Assembly (NCBI RefSeq): GCF_000308635.1
Contig: NZ_BAGD01000024.1
Span: 1 to 47,138 of the forward strand
From: Nocardia otitidiscaviarum NBRC 14405
Lineage (GTDB): Bacteria > Actinomycetota > Actinomycetes > Mycobacteriales > Mycobacteriaceae
Length of the DNA: 47,138 nucleotides
Reading direction: 5' to 3'
The notes beneath the pieces were generated by a model that saw nothing but the letters and a program-made list of their open reading frames with translations, did not search any database and had not been told where the DNA came from. Numbering within the stretch: position 1 is the first letter of the stretch; every line of letters starts with the position of its first letter. The translations under genes and the position numbers were made by a program. This document shows, piece by piece, positions 17,006 through 24,645 of this stretch.

Positions 17006-17542
17006 TCAGTCCGCCACCGGGGGAGCTGCTCTGTCCCAAGCCGTTTCGAACTCTTCTGCCGCGATCTGCGAGTCAACCAGATCCGGATCCCACAAGTCGA
17101 TCGGCGGATTGAGAGGGAAGTCGTCGAGGCCGGTCCGAATCGCTTCACCGTTGTCGCGTATCTCGACCTGGCGGGTCCGATAGCCATGGGTGATCTCGGT
17201 CAGGTAATCGGCGGCGGGGACACCGTCCTCGCCCTCCCAACGCTGGCGCGTATACAGCACCTCGCGGTCGGCCAGCATCCCGAAACCCGCCCGATTCCGC
17301 TGGCTGAGCCGTTTGGCGCGAAGGCTGTTCAGCGCGGAATCGACAGGGCCATCAATATCGACCTCGTCCAGGCCCCACCCCTGGGCATCCGCCAACCGCT
17401 CCCCATCCGCGACGACCCGCGTCTCAGCGAAAGTCTCCGCGACCTCACGCGCTGAACGCGCGTGCACCCACCACCAAAGACCACCCATCCCGTAGTCATG
17501 ACACACGAGGAAACGTTGCTTCGCTGCCTTGTCGGCATTCAT
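17006..17542 (-). CDS. Conserved hypothetical protein
   Basis: A 178-residue protein I cannot assign. It begins MNADKAAKQRFLVCHDYGMGG and contains an aromatic WWWVHARSAREVAETFAE segment. The C-terminal part is acidic and ends near DRAAPPVAD. No membrane segment or signal is seen. ATG 17542 is chosen over upstream weak starts because the conserved-looking sequence begins there. It lies just outside the left boundary of the integrated element, next to decayed sequence, and may be a solitary accessory gene. Confidence 0.65.
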   Translation of the reverse strand: MNADKAAKQRFLVCHDYGMGGLWWWVHARSAREVAETFAETRVVADGERLADAQGWGLDEVDIDGPVDSALNSLRAKRLSQRNRAGFGMLADREVLYTRQRWEGEDGVPAADYLTEITHGYRTRQVEIRDNGEAIRTGLDDFPLNPPIDLWDPDLVDSQIAAEEFETAWDRAAPPVAD

Positions 17543-17639
17543 GGTCACAAGCGTAAACAGCAAGCGCGTAGTCGACCTCGCGAGCGCCGGCCGGTTCGGC
17601 CAACGAATTATTCATCGAGGCAGTCGGTTTCGATCGCAT

Positions 17640-17800
17640 CAAAGACTCGTGATCACTTACCGACGACGGAAGCCCCAAGCTCTAGCCATCGGCGAGCAGG
17701 TCGCCGGCCGGGTCGCGTTCTTTCTGTGAGTCGCCGACGTCAACGGGGCCTACCGGCGGATGGTCGAAGCCGGGGCGGAATCCGATCTCCCCCGGCCCGA
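17640..17800 (+). pseudogene. Probable VOC/glyoxalase-family remnant
   Basis: In one frame the text reads GEQVAGRVAFFL, a TGA at 17727-17729, then VADVNGAYRRMVEAGAES. This is the usual FFL-VADVDAAYxRMVxAGAE junction of glyoxalase/VOC proteins, interrupted by an in-frame stop. Nothing intact continues downstream. It suggests a decayed gene beside the integration site. The rest of 17543-18113 shows nothing I can name. Confidence 0.4.
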
Positions 17801-18113
17801 CGCTGGACCGACAGCAGGCCGACACCAGCGACAATCGCCTGGCTGCGCTGGCGAATCAGGCCGTCTCGAACGCCCGCGAGGGTCGCCGTGGTCCCTCCTT
17901 CGTGCTCGCTCGGTAGCGCTAGGATGCAGTGACAATCGGTCGGTCATATCCAGTACGACGACGCTGCGGAGTTACCCCCGGTGCGCCGCATCACACCGGA
18001 CACCACGACCACCATTCGCGGACTCCTCGGTGACGGTGAGGGCCCGGCGACACAGCAGACCAGTAGCTGTCGCCTGTTCCGGAACACCTGGCCGCACCCT
18101 GACCATGAACAGC

Positions 18114-18149
18114 AAACAGCCCCTGACTATCGATAGTCAGGGGCTGTTT
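18114..18149. terminator. Perfect 36-nt palindrome, original tRNA-Pro terminator
   Basis: Positions 18114-18131 are the exact reverse complement of 18132-18149, giving an 18-bp GC-rich stem with A and T tails at both ends. Before integration this would have lain just downstream of tRNA-Pro (minus strand), so it is probably that gene's native, bidirectional terminator. Confidence 0.75.
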
Positions 18150-18152
18150 CTT

Positions 18153-18194
18153 GTGTCTCAACCACACAGTCGGGGTGACAGGATTTGAACCTGC
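18153..18194. repeat. attL, left copy of tRNA-Pro 3' end
   Basis: These 42 bases match 27718-27760 except for one missing G. The last 27 bases (18168-18194) equal the 3' end of tRNA-Pro exactly. Beyond 18194 the similarity stops. Confidence 0.88.
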
Positions 18195-18331
18195 CAACCT
18201 GACTGATCTTGCCAACGTCTTGATGTGCCGAAATCCGTTGCCTGCCAGGTAGAATCAATGCGAACCATCTGACCACGAGGGTCGCGAGTGGACAGATGTT
18301 GACCGTTGTCAGGCAGAGATTAGGCACGCAA

Positions 18332-19453
18332 ATGGCACAGACGAAACGGGCGTTCGGCGCTCCCCGCAAGACATCCTCGGGCCGATGGCAGGCGCGCTAC
18401 ACGGGGCCGGACGGACAGCAGCACAAGGGGCCGCGCACCTGGGAATCGAAGGATGATTGCATCGGATGGCTATCCGAGGAACGGAAGCTGATCGAGCTGG
18501 ACGCGTGGACGCCCCCGGCAGAGCGGCAGCGTGCTGAGGAGGCGGCGAGGGCCGCGCAGGTGCTCACGGTGCGCCGCTACTGCAATACGTGGCATGAGGA
18601 GTCGGAGGGTCGCCTCAAGCCGCGTACGTACAAGCTGTATCGGGGCTACCTGGACAACGTGATTCTGCCCGAGTTAGGGGATGTGCCGCTGGACGAGTTG
18701 ACCTTGCCTCGGGTGCGGGCGTGGTTCACCAGGCTCGGTCGGTTCCCGACGCGCAATGCCAACGCGTACTCACTGCTGCGGACGATCATGAGGCAAGCGG
18801 TGGAGGATGAGCTGATTCCGGCGAATCCGTGCCGTATCAAAGGGGCTGGGTCAAAGAAGCGCACGGTTGAGCCGATTGCTCTGTCGGCAACCGAGATTCG
18901 CCAGCTTGCCGATCAGATGCCGGAACGGTGGCGAGCACTGGTGCTGGTCGCTGGTTTCAGCGGGTTGCGGTGGGGTGAGGTGAGCGCGTTGCGGCGTGGT
19001 GATTTCAAGCTCACCGGAACGGATTGCGAGGTTACGGTGACGCGCGCGGCGGTGCGGATCAAGAAGGATGTGATCGTGGGTAGTCCGAAGACCAAGGCGG
19101 CCCTGCGTACGGTGTCGCTGCCTGCGCCGCTTCGGAAAGTGTTGGCGGCCCATCTTGTCGCGTATGCCGCCAGTGGCCGTGACGGCCTGGTGTTCCCGTC
19201 CGATCGCGGCGAAGTGCTGCACGCGAACACGATTCGCAAACGGCTGAAGAAGGCCGCCGAGAAGATCGGGTGCCCGACGTTGCGGTTCCATGACCTACGG
19301 CATTCGGCGGCAACGCTATTCGCACAGCAGGGCGCAACGTTGTCCGATCATATGGCGTTCATGGGGCATGCCAGCGTCGCGATGAGTCAGCGGTACGTAC
19401 AGTCCAATGCCGCGCGCAACCGAGAACTGGCGCAAGGCATGTGGGCCGCCTAG
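18332..19453 (+). CDS. int: Tyrosine-recombinase integrase
   Basis: A 373-residue phage-type integrase that recombines attP with the tRNA-Pro attB. The N-terminal arm-binding AP2-like domain (ASSGRWQARYTGPDGQ-type sequence), a SAM-like core-binding domain (about residues 80-160) and the catalytic domain are complete. Active-site residues are Arg in GFSGLRWGEVSAL, HDLRHS, the GHAS histidine and Tyr in MSQRYVQ. ATG 18332 starts MAQTKRAFG; an in-frame ATG at 18296 would add 12 residues, and neither has a strong ribosome binding site. It begins 138 bp inside attL, the usual position for such enzymes. Confidence 0.95.
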   Translation: MAQTKRAFGAPRKTSSGRWQARYTGPDGQQHKGPRTWESKDDCIGWLSEERKLIELDAWTPPAERQRAEEAARAAQVLTVRRYCNTWHEESEGRLKPRTYKLYRGYLDNVILPELGDVPLDELTLPRVRAWFTRLGRFPTRNANAYSLLRTIMRQAVEDELIPANPCRIKGAGSKKRTVEPIALSATEIRQLADQMPERWRALVLVAGFSGLRWGEVSALRRGDFKLTGTDCEVTVTRAAVRIKKDVIVGSPKTKAALRTVSLPAPLRKVLAAHLVAYAASGRDGLVFPSDRGEVLHANTIRKRLKKAAEKIGCPTLRFHDLRHSAATLFAQQGATLSDHMAFMGHASVAMSQRYVQSNAARNRELAQGMWAA

Positions 19454-19484
19454 CAACTCGGCAACGCTCCGCATGCGAGCCTTC

Positions 19485-19506
19485 AGTACGCATAACGGGG
19501 CGTACT
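19485..19506. repeat. Inverted repeat after the integrase gene
   Basis: AGTACGC and GCGTACT are perfect 7-bp arms with an 8-nt spacer, 32 bp past the integrase stop. It may end int transcription or act as an operator for the following operon. A possible promoter (TTGCCG 19570-19575, 17 bp, TATTGA 19593-19598) follows. Confidence 0.35.
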
Positions 19507-19715
19507 CCTACCCGATCATGCCAATTTGCGCGAATTGTGATGAGTGTCATACGTGCCATAGGTCCGGGGTTGCCGCAAGTGGCCTGGTAGGATATTGAGG
19601 CAGAGCGCAATTCGGCGTTCTATTCAGTCAAAGGCATGCTCCGCGCGTGCGAGATTCTCAGGCTCACACCTATGCGCGCCCTTTTGACCCTCTCCACCAA
19701 CAAGGACAACTGAAT

Positions 19716-19907
19716 ATGGCAACCATGACATACACCCACCCTCGTTATGTGTCACTCGACCAGGCGGCAGAGGCATGGGGTGTTTCCGTGCGCACCATTC
19801 GCCGCCGCATTGCGGATGGAACCATTACCGGCTACCGGGTTCCACATACGCGGGCCATCCGCGTGGACATGAACGAACTCGATTCGATCATGAAGCCCAT
19901 GCGCTGA
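19716..19907 (+). CDS. Helix-turn-helix protein, excisionase-like
   Basis: A 63-residue protein whose core, YVSLDQAAEAWGVSVRTIRR, then RIADGTITGYRVPHTRAIRVD, is a winged helix of the MerR/excisionase DNA-binding type. Such proteins bend attachment-site DNA to favour excision, or regulate the element's genes. ATG 19716 follows AAGGAC. It is the first gene after the integrase, the usual place for an excisionase. I cannot separate Xis from a regulator by sequence alone. Confidence 0.8.
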   Translation: MATMTYTHPRYVSLDQAAEAWGVSVRTIRRRIADGTITGYRVPHTRAIRVDMNELDSIMKPMR

Positions 19908-19953
19908 ACTTCTTTCGATCGCTAGATTCCGTTGAGATCAAGAAAGTGACGCC

Positions 19954-20697
19954 GTGAAGCACGGATTCATAAGGCTGCCCTACGTGGTGCAGGATGCTGC
20001 GCACTACGAGAAGAGGATAATCTCAGGCACAGCAGTGCTGGTATATGCGGCACTTCTACGACATGCAGATTGGGAGTCATGGGAGGCATGGCCGTCGCGC
20101 CGCACCCTCGCCAATGAGGTCGGCGTGAAGCAGGCGAAATCGATCGACTCATATATTCAGGAGTTGGTCAACGCTGGTTTCCTCGAGAAGATTCCGCAAT
20201 TCGAAAGTGGCAACGGTACGTGGTCCACGGCACGCGACGACACTCACGTCGAACAGTGCAGCAACCGTTACCGGCTATTGGCAAACCTGGACCTGAGCGC
20301 GAACAGTCCGTCACGGAAGCGGGGCGAGGGTAGCCCCGCCAAGAGGATGGGGGCAGTCTCGCGGAAGGAACGGGGGGTAGTCCAGCAGAAAGGACAAGGG
20401 GTAGTCCTCCAAGGGGGACACAAACAAGAATCATTCAAACAATATCCATCTCAACGAGATTCGCGGAACGAGACGCGCGCGACTGCTCGTCCCTCCAGCG
20501 CGCGCCCGACACTCACGCCCTCGCCTTCGGAACCTCAGCCCTGGCACCCAGACGAGTACGAGGGGCAAGGAATGAGATCTATTCCCGGAACGTGGGAATC
20601 GGACATACCGCACGGTTCACTGGGACCGTTCCCACACTCTTCTCACGTCCCCGAACGCACGCGCGAGACGAACGATTGGTCGGAACCTCCGTTCTGA
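19954..20697 (+). CDS. Rep-like winged-helix protein with internal repeats
   Basis: The 247-residue protein starts with a probable winged-helix domain (ISGTAVLVYAALLRHADWES, then WPSRRTLANEVGVKQAKSIDSYIQELVNAGFLEKI), like phage and plasmid replication initiators that bind an origin. Residues 115-160 contain 8-residue repeats (GAVSRKER, GVVQQKGQ, GVVLQGGH). These are encoded by 24-bp DNA repeats that look like iterons. The rest is Pro/Ser-rich and probably disordered. No polymerase, primase or ATPase motif is visible, so it would recruit host or helper enzymes. The Rep role is inferred from the fold, the repeats and the position. Confidence 0.65.
   Translation: MKHGFIRLPYVVQDAAHYEKRIISGTAVLVYAALLRHADWESWEAWPSRRTLANEVGVKQAKSIDSYIQELVNAGFLEKIPQFESGNGTWSTARDDTHVEQCSNRYRLLANLDLSANSPSRKRGEGSPAKRMGAVSRKERGVVQQKGQGVVLQGGHKQESFKQYPSQRDSRNETRATARPSSARPTLTPSPSEPQPWHPDEYEGQGMRSIPGTWESDIPHGSLGPFPHSSHVPERTRETNDWSEPPF
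20332..20423. repeat. Iteron-like 24-bp repeats inside the Rep-like gene
   Basis: GGGGnAGTC-type units have AGTC at 20355, 20379 and 20403, exactly 24 bp apart, with a diverged copy (AGCC) at 20332. They are followed by AT-richer sequence at 20420-20450. This layout is typical of a replication origin nested in a rep gene. Confidence 0.55.
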
Positions 20698-20725
20698 CTC
20701 GGAAACACCACGAAAGGAATGGGAA

Positions 20726-21046
20726 ATGAAACCGGTTACCTCACTTCCCTCACGCATCCCGAATGACCGGCGTGGCTGGCTCACGTTCACCACTGAACTC
20801 CCCCCGCTGCTGCAAAACTCCGAGGACGCCACACAGGCAGCCGATTTCGATGCCTGCCCACGCGACCGCATCCGACCCGCGACCGATACCGAGAAACAGC
20901 TGTTACGGGCACTGGGACTCGCACTGCCCGAAGACCAGCCCGCAGCGACCGACGCTGACCGACTGCACACGAAAGTGGAATGGCTGGCACCGACATTGCG
21001 ACGGCGCACCTGGCCAGCACTGTCCGATCAAACCCCCGACGCGTAA
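20726..21046 (+). CDS. Hypothetical protein of the element
   Basis: I do not recognise this 106-residue protein. It has no membrane segment. It contains WLTFTTELPPLLQNSED early and a WLAPTLRRRTWPALS stretch near the end. ATG 20726 is preceded by GAAAGGA. It lies 28 bp after the Rep-like gene and just before the scaffold-like gene, so it could belong to either the replication or the capsid module. Confidence 0.65.
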   Translation: MKPVTSLPSRIPNDRRGWLTFTTELPPLLQNSEDATQAADFDACPRDRIRPATDTEKQLLRALGLALPEDQPAATDADRLHTKVEWLAPTLRRRTWPALSDQTPDA

Positions 21047-21074
21047 AACCGATCCCCACACCGAGGACCAAGAA

Positions 21075-21590
21075 ATGAATAGTAAAACCACAACGGTGAG
21101 CACCGCAACCGATTGCGACACCCTGAACGCCGCCGTGAGCCACGAAACCGCTACCACTGACCATCCAGTCGCCCCGGACACTCCCGAGGGCACTGCCGAG
21201 AACGTGGGCGAGAATCCCAAGGGCGAGAATCCCAATGCCGAAGCGGCGAAGTGGCGACGCAAGCTGCGCAACGCTGAAACCGCACTCGCCACCGCGCACG
21301 AACGCATCGCCCGCTACCAGCGCGCCGCGATCGAACAGGCCGCGTCCACCACGTTGTCGGTACCGAGTGACCTGTTCGATGTCGGAGGAGTCGAGCTAAC
21401 CGACCTGCTGGACGACAACGGCGACCCTGACCCCGACAAGGTTCGCGCTGCCGTCCGAGAACTGGTGGCCCTCCGTCCACGACTGAGCAAATACGCTGCC
21501 GGACAGACTCACCCCAACTGGGGCCAAGGCCAAACCGGTGGAACACGCGGAACCGGCAAAGGGCACTGGGGCACGCTGCTGAAAGGCTGA
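21075..21590 (+). CDS. Scaffold-like protein preceding the capsid gene
   Basis: A 171-residue protein with an acidic, low-complexity N-terminus (about residues 1-55), a helical probable coiled coil (EAAKWRRKLRNAETALATAH, then ERIARYQ), an acidic DLLDDNGDPDPDKVRAAVREL segment and a short Gly-rich basic tail ending HWGTLLKG. This resembles phage capsid scaffolds, which lie just upstream of the major capsid gene and have a basic C-terminal capsid-binding end. The start follows GAGGACCAAG. The capsid downstream lacks an N-terminal delta domain, which fits a separate scaffold. The assignment rests on layout and position, not on a named family match. Confidence 0.65.
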   Translation: MNSKTTTVSTATDCDTLNAAVSHETATTDHPVAPDTPEGTAENVGENPKGENPNAEAAKWRRKLRNAETALATAHERIARYQRAAIEQAASTTLSVPSDLFDVGGVELTDLLDDNGDPDPDKVRAAVRELVALRPRLSKYAAGQTHPNWGQGQTGGTRGTGKGHWGTLLKG

Positions 21591-21644
21591 CCGACGCAAT
21601 TCATCTAGCCAGTGCCATATCCGGTATCAGATAATTGAAAAGGG

Positions 21645-21671
21645 ATCGCGGGCAACGGTGTTGCTCGCGAT
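21645..21671. terminator. 12-bp hairpin between scaffold-like and capsid genes
   Basis: Positions 21645-21656 pair with 21660-21671 over 12 bp (one G-U) around a GGT loop, followed by TT. It could partly terminate transcription before the capsid gene or stabilise its leader. Confidence 0.5.
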
Positions 21672-21700
21672 TTCCACCGTCGGCTTTGCAGGCCACGTCC

Positions 21701-21757
21701 GAAAGCTCCGAGAGCACGGGCGAACACATTCGTTCGTTTCGAATTCTCGGAGCTTTC
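21701..21757 (+). promoter_or_regulatory. Hairpin covering the capsid gene's ribosome binding site
   Basis: GAAAGCTCCGAGA (21701-21713) pairs perfectly with TCTCGGAGCTTTC (21745-21757). The capsid ATG begins at 21759, two bases beyond the stem. The only Shine-Dalgarno-like bases (GGAG, 21749-21752) are inside the 3' arm. The loop can form a further 5-bp stem (21721-21725 with 21732-21736). Confidence 0.65.
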
Positions 21758-21758
21758 C

Positions 21759-22610
21759 ATGCCTTTTACCACCGTTTCCGGCGCTGCCATCCTCAATCCC
21801 GCACAGATCGAAGCCAGCCTGGTCAAACCGCTGGAATCCCTCGCGGCAATCGCCCTGTGCTCCACCATCGTCCGCACGCCGGGCGCATCCGCCCTGCGTA
21901 TCCCGGTCACCGCCGCCACCCCTACCGCCTCGTTCGTCGCCGAGGGCGCGGAAATCCCCGTTACGGACGCAGACCTCGACGAATTGATACTCACCCCCCA
22001 GAAGCTCGCCGGGCTGTCCGTCATCACCTCCGAACTCGCGCAGTCCTCCACCCCGCAGGCCGCCGATATCGTCGGTGGCGGGCTGGCCAAGGACATCGCG
22101 AAGAAGCTGGACATGGGAGCGTTCGGGAGCCTGCCCGCTCCCGCCCCGGCAGGGCTCGCCGCCCTATCCGGGGTCCAAGCCGTGACCGCTCACGTGTCCG
22201 GTGGCAAACTGACCGATTTCGATTGGGCCGCCGAAGCCGAGAGCCTGTCCGTGCTCGCAGGCGGTGACATCACACACTGGGTCGCCGCCCCCGATGCCGC
22301 ATTGCTGGTCGCCACGACGCCACTGGGAGGCGTAGGCGGGCTCATGCCCGCGTTGCAACCGGACCCAACCCTGCCCACCCGCCGCCAGGTCCTCGGGCGA
22401 CCCCTGATCGTGTCCCCTGCCGTCGCGCCGCGAACCATCTGGGGAATCGACAACACCCGCAGCTTCCTAGCCATCGCCGAAGAGGTCACCTTGGAAACCG
22501 ACCGCAGCGTGTACTTCACCTCCGACCGCATCGCGATCCGCGCCAAACTCCGCGTCTCCTACGGCTGGCCCGAACCCGCCACCGTCGTAAAGATCACCAT
22601 CCCGGAGTAG
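21759..22610 (+). CDS. HK97-fold major capsid protein
   Basis: A 283-residue phage major capsid protein. It shows the HK97 pattern: the N-terminal arm (LNPAQIEASLVKPLESLAAI), then E-loop/A-domain sequence with LRIPVTAATPTASFVAEGAE, the LDELILTPQKLAGLSVITSEL spine helix region and the C-terminal TDRSVYFTSDRIAIRAKLRVSYG strand. It is about the size of mature HK97 capsid and has no delta domain, consistent with a separate scaffold gene upstream. Translation is probably limited by the 5' hairpin. No portal or terminase accompanies it, so by itself it could form shells but not package DNA. Confidence 0.88.
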   Translation: MPFTTVSGAAILNPAQIEASLVKPLESLAAIALCSTIVRTPGASALRIPVTAATPTASFVAEGAEIPVTDADLDELILTPQKLAGLSVITSELAQSSTPQAADIVGGGLAKDIAKKLDMGAFGSLPAPAPAGLAALSGVQAVTAHVSGGKLTDFDWAAEAESLSVLAGGDITHWVAAPDAALLVATTPLGGVGGLMPALQPDPTLPTRRQVLGRPLIVSPAVAPRTIWGIDNTRSFLAIAEEVTLETDRSVYFTSDRIAIRAKLRVSYGWPEPATVVKITIPE

Positions 22611-22614
22611 CCGA

Positions 22615-22902
22615 ATGAACCACACCCCCACTCACGCACACGGCTCGTCGGTGCTGTGTCGCGTCCGAGGTCCACACCTCGTGTTCGACCCCACCACGGG
22701 TACGCACGTCGGCGCTGACGGACTCGTACGCGTCCGCCACGACACCGCAGCGAAATGGGCACAACGAGGCTGGGCAGACATCATCCCTGAACAGACCCAG
22801 CACGAAATTGGCGCGCGCGCCAAAACCACTGCGGCCCAACGGAACGACGCCGCCACAGCAAGGAAACGTGCTACCGCACAACCGCGAGCCGCTACGCACT
22901 GA
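22615..22902 (+). CDS. Small hypothetical protein, possible head-associated
   Basis: A 95-residue protein starting 4 bp after the capsid stop, so it is co-translated with it. The first 65 residues (RVRGPHLVFDPTTGTHVGAD, then WAQRGWADII) look folded. The last 30 are basic and Ala/Thr/Arg-rich and could bind nucleic acid or the inner capsid face. I recognise no family. Its place suggests a head decoration, connector or redirecting role, which is inference. Confidence 0.65.
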   Translation: MNHTPTHAHGSSVLCRVRGPHLVFDPTTGTHVGADGLVRVRHDTAAKWAQRGWADIIPEQTQHEIGARAKTTAAQRNDAATARKRATAQPRAATH

Positions 22903-23018
22903 TCACGTGCCTACCAGCACCCGAGGGGACGTAGCCCAACCAGGCACAAACCGGAACCCGGGCCGCCCCACCCCTCCCACCCGGTCTTATATCGCACCGG
23001 GTCGCTCTGTGGTTCGCG

Positions 23019-23046
23019 GCCCGTACGGTATCCACGGGTGTTTTTT
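23019..23046 (+). terminator. Terminator after the capsid operon
   Basis: CCCGT (23020-23024) pairs with ACGGG (23034-23038), extended by a G-U pair, and is followed by a run of six T at 23041-23046. A second hairpin, ACCCGGT/ACCGGGT, lies at 22979-23002. Confidence 0.6.
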
Positions 23047-23087
23047 CGGGACAGGCGATGCCACGCGTTGCCCCGGCGTCCTGGAGA

Positions 23088-23651
23088 CTATCGAGCGTCG
23101 GGGCGCGGGTCCCGCATCGACGCCGGCCGTTCGGCGGGGAAGAACGCGCCCGGCACCGTCGCGGGAATCTTCCGGCGCTGCTTCCGAACGGCGGTGTCGA
23201 GCCGGTCGAAGCGCTGAAGAAGCGCGATGCCCTCCAAAACGGTCTGACGATGCGACTCCATCGCGTCGTCGAAGGACACGGCAGGATCTTCGTCCCTGAA
23301 GATCCTCGCAATGGCATGCATCGCATCGTTGCGGGCTACCGACCATGTCTTGATCTCGGCGACCACCTCACGGAAGGCGGGATCGAACTCCACCCCCGGA
23401 TCATTCTTGTGGCCAACCAATTTGCGACACAACGTGCCGACCGCGGAAACCGAGATCGAGTCCGCACCCACCAGATGAGCGAGGCGACTCGCGAGCCTGT
23501 CCCCGATCAGGGAGTCGAGAATCGCAATCGCCTCGAGGTGGTACCCCTGGCTCAGGCAGCGCTCGACCCTGTCGAACGCGTCGGCATAGCGACGCCAGCG
23601 CTTGTTGCCGAGCCCGTTCCCACGCGACTTCTCGCGCATGAGATCAACCAT
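23088..23651 (-). CDS. HEPN-like protein
   Basis: A 187-residue, mostly helical protein. The sequence YADAFDRVERCLSQGYHLEA, then IAILDSLIGDRLASRLAHL, followed by WSVARNDAMHAIARI, fits the HEPN fold. RNDAMH is an Rx4H motif with Asn after Arg, the typical RNase active site of HEPN toxins and defence proteins. The C-terminal 35 residues are basic and Pro-rich. ATG 23651 has GGAGGGGG upstream. It lies in the cargo half, transcribed against the capsid operon. It might cut RNA in response to phage infection. No antitoxin gene (MNT-type) is adjacent. Confidence 0.6.
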   Translation of the reverse strand: MVDLMREKSRGNGLGNKRWRRYADAFDRVERCLSQGYHLEAIAILDSLIGDRLASRLAHLVGADSISVSAVGTLCRKLVGHKNDPGVEFDPAFREVVAEIKTWSVARNDAMHAIARIFRDEDPAVSFDDAMESHRQTVLEGIALLQRFDRLDTAVRKQRRKIPATVPGAFFPAERPASMRDPRPDAR

Positions 23652-23817
23652 CGTTCCCCCTCCGTGCAGCATGTGTGGCGGCGGTCAGCCTATCGTGAGA
23701 TGCCCTCGCGCACCGGGGATCTCAGGCCCCGTGCCGAGAGGGGTTCTGTGTCGAGCGACCCCGGCTCGCTCTGTCAAGGCTGCGCACGGACGTTCCCGAA
23801 CAACCGTCCTCAGAGAG

Positions 23818-24645
23818 CTACGCAGACCGGACTTCAAGTGCCCTGCGAATCAACGCCCGTGCTGCCTCTCCTTTGACGGCCTGTTCCACCAAGGACAAGA
23901 AGGTCCTTTCGTATTCAGCAAGCTCGCGGGGTTGGGTGATGACGAGTTCAGCCGTCACGGTTTCGACCTGTACCCGATGTCGGTCGAACATCAGAAAATT
24001 ATTGGTCGGGCATCGAAACCTGGAAGTGCGCGGGATGATCCCCAAAGACAAGCGTGACGAACGGGTGTCATCTGACAAGCTCGAAAGTTGCGAAACCATG
24101 ATTTCATCATCACCAACTGTCGTGTAAAGCGCTTGCTCAGCCAGAAGAAAATGGAAGCGTCGCCGCCCATTCCGTCGAAGAATGTTCTGCCGCTCCATGC
24201 GAACCTCCACGGCCGCTTTCACATTGTCAGGACCACCGGAAAAGTTGATGCATGTCTTCAAGACTTCCGTCGCATATTCCCGAGTCTGAAGCAATCCTGG
24301 TATCAGGTCGGGATCGTAACCTCGGACAAGTCTGGCACGTTCTTCGATTTGCGCCGTCTTCTTTTGAATGCCGTGCGACTGAATCCGCTTCCACTCCAGA
24401 TACGCGGATTCTATATTTCGGACGGAAGCAATCAAATCAGGAAGTTGCAGCGTGGAGTCAGTCAGTACACACCACGTCTGTACGTCTTGCTCGGAAGGGA
24501 TCTGCTTTCCGTGCTCGTAACGGGATACCTTCGAGTTGTCCCACCCAGCAAGACGGGCCAGTTCGAGGCCCGTCAGACCAGCTTCCCTTCTGAGTTCGCG
24601 AAGACGCGCCCCCAATGTGTCGCGTGCTTGCTGGATTCCACTCAC
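23818..24645 (-). CDS. XRE-family regulator with DUF5753 domain
   Basis: A 275-residue protein. The N-terminal helix-turn-helix (LGARLRELRREAGLTGLELA, then RLAGWDNSKVSRYEHGK) binds DNA. Residues 90-275 form a DUF5753 domain (EERARLVRGYDPDLIPGLLQ, then TREYATEVL). Such Scr1-type proteins are common in actinobacteria, usually beside small partner genes. I chose GTG 24645 because it overlaps the upstream stop (GTGA), showing translational coupling. It is the last gene of a three-gene minus-strand operon and probably binds the CTGATCAG repeats in the divergent region. Confidence 0.88.
   Translation of the reverse strand: MSGIQQARDTLGARLRELRREAGLTGLELARLAGWDNSKVSRYEHGKQIPSEQDVQTWCVLTDSTLQLPDLIASVRNIESAYLEWKRIQSHGIQKKTAQIEERARLVRGYDPDLIPGLLQTREYATEVLKTCINFSGGPDNVKAAVEVRMERQNILRRNGRRRFHFLLAEQALYTTVGDDEIMVSQLSSLSDDTRSSRLSLGIIPRTSRFRCPTNNFLMFDRHRVQVETVTAELVITQPRELAEYERTFLSLVEQAVKGEAARALIRRALEVRSA

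Noticed and set aside
18168..18194. Second tRNA gene at attL
   Set aside because: Only 27 bases of the tRNA 3' end are present; there is no anticodon or D arm.
22925..23005. tRNA-like sequence after the capsid operon
   Set aside because: GGGGACGTAGCCCAACC resembles a tRNA 5' end, but no anticodon arm, T arm or matching acceptor strand can be folded.
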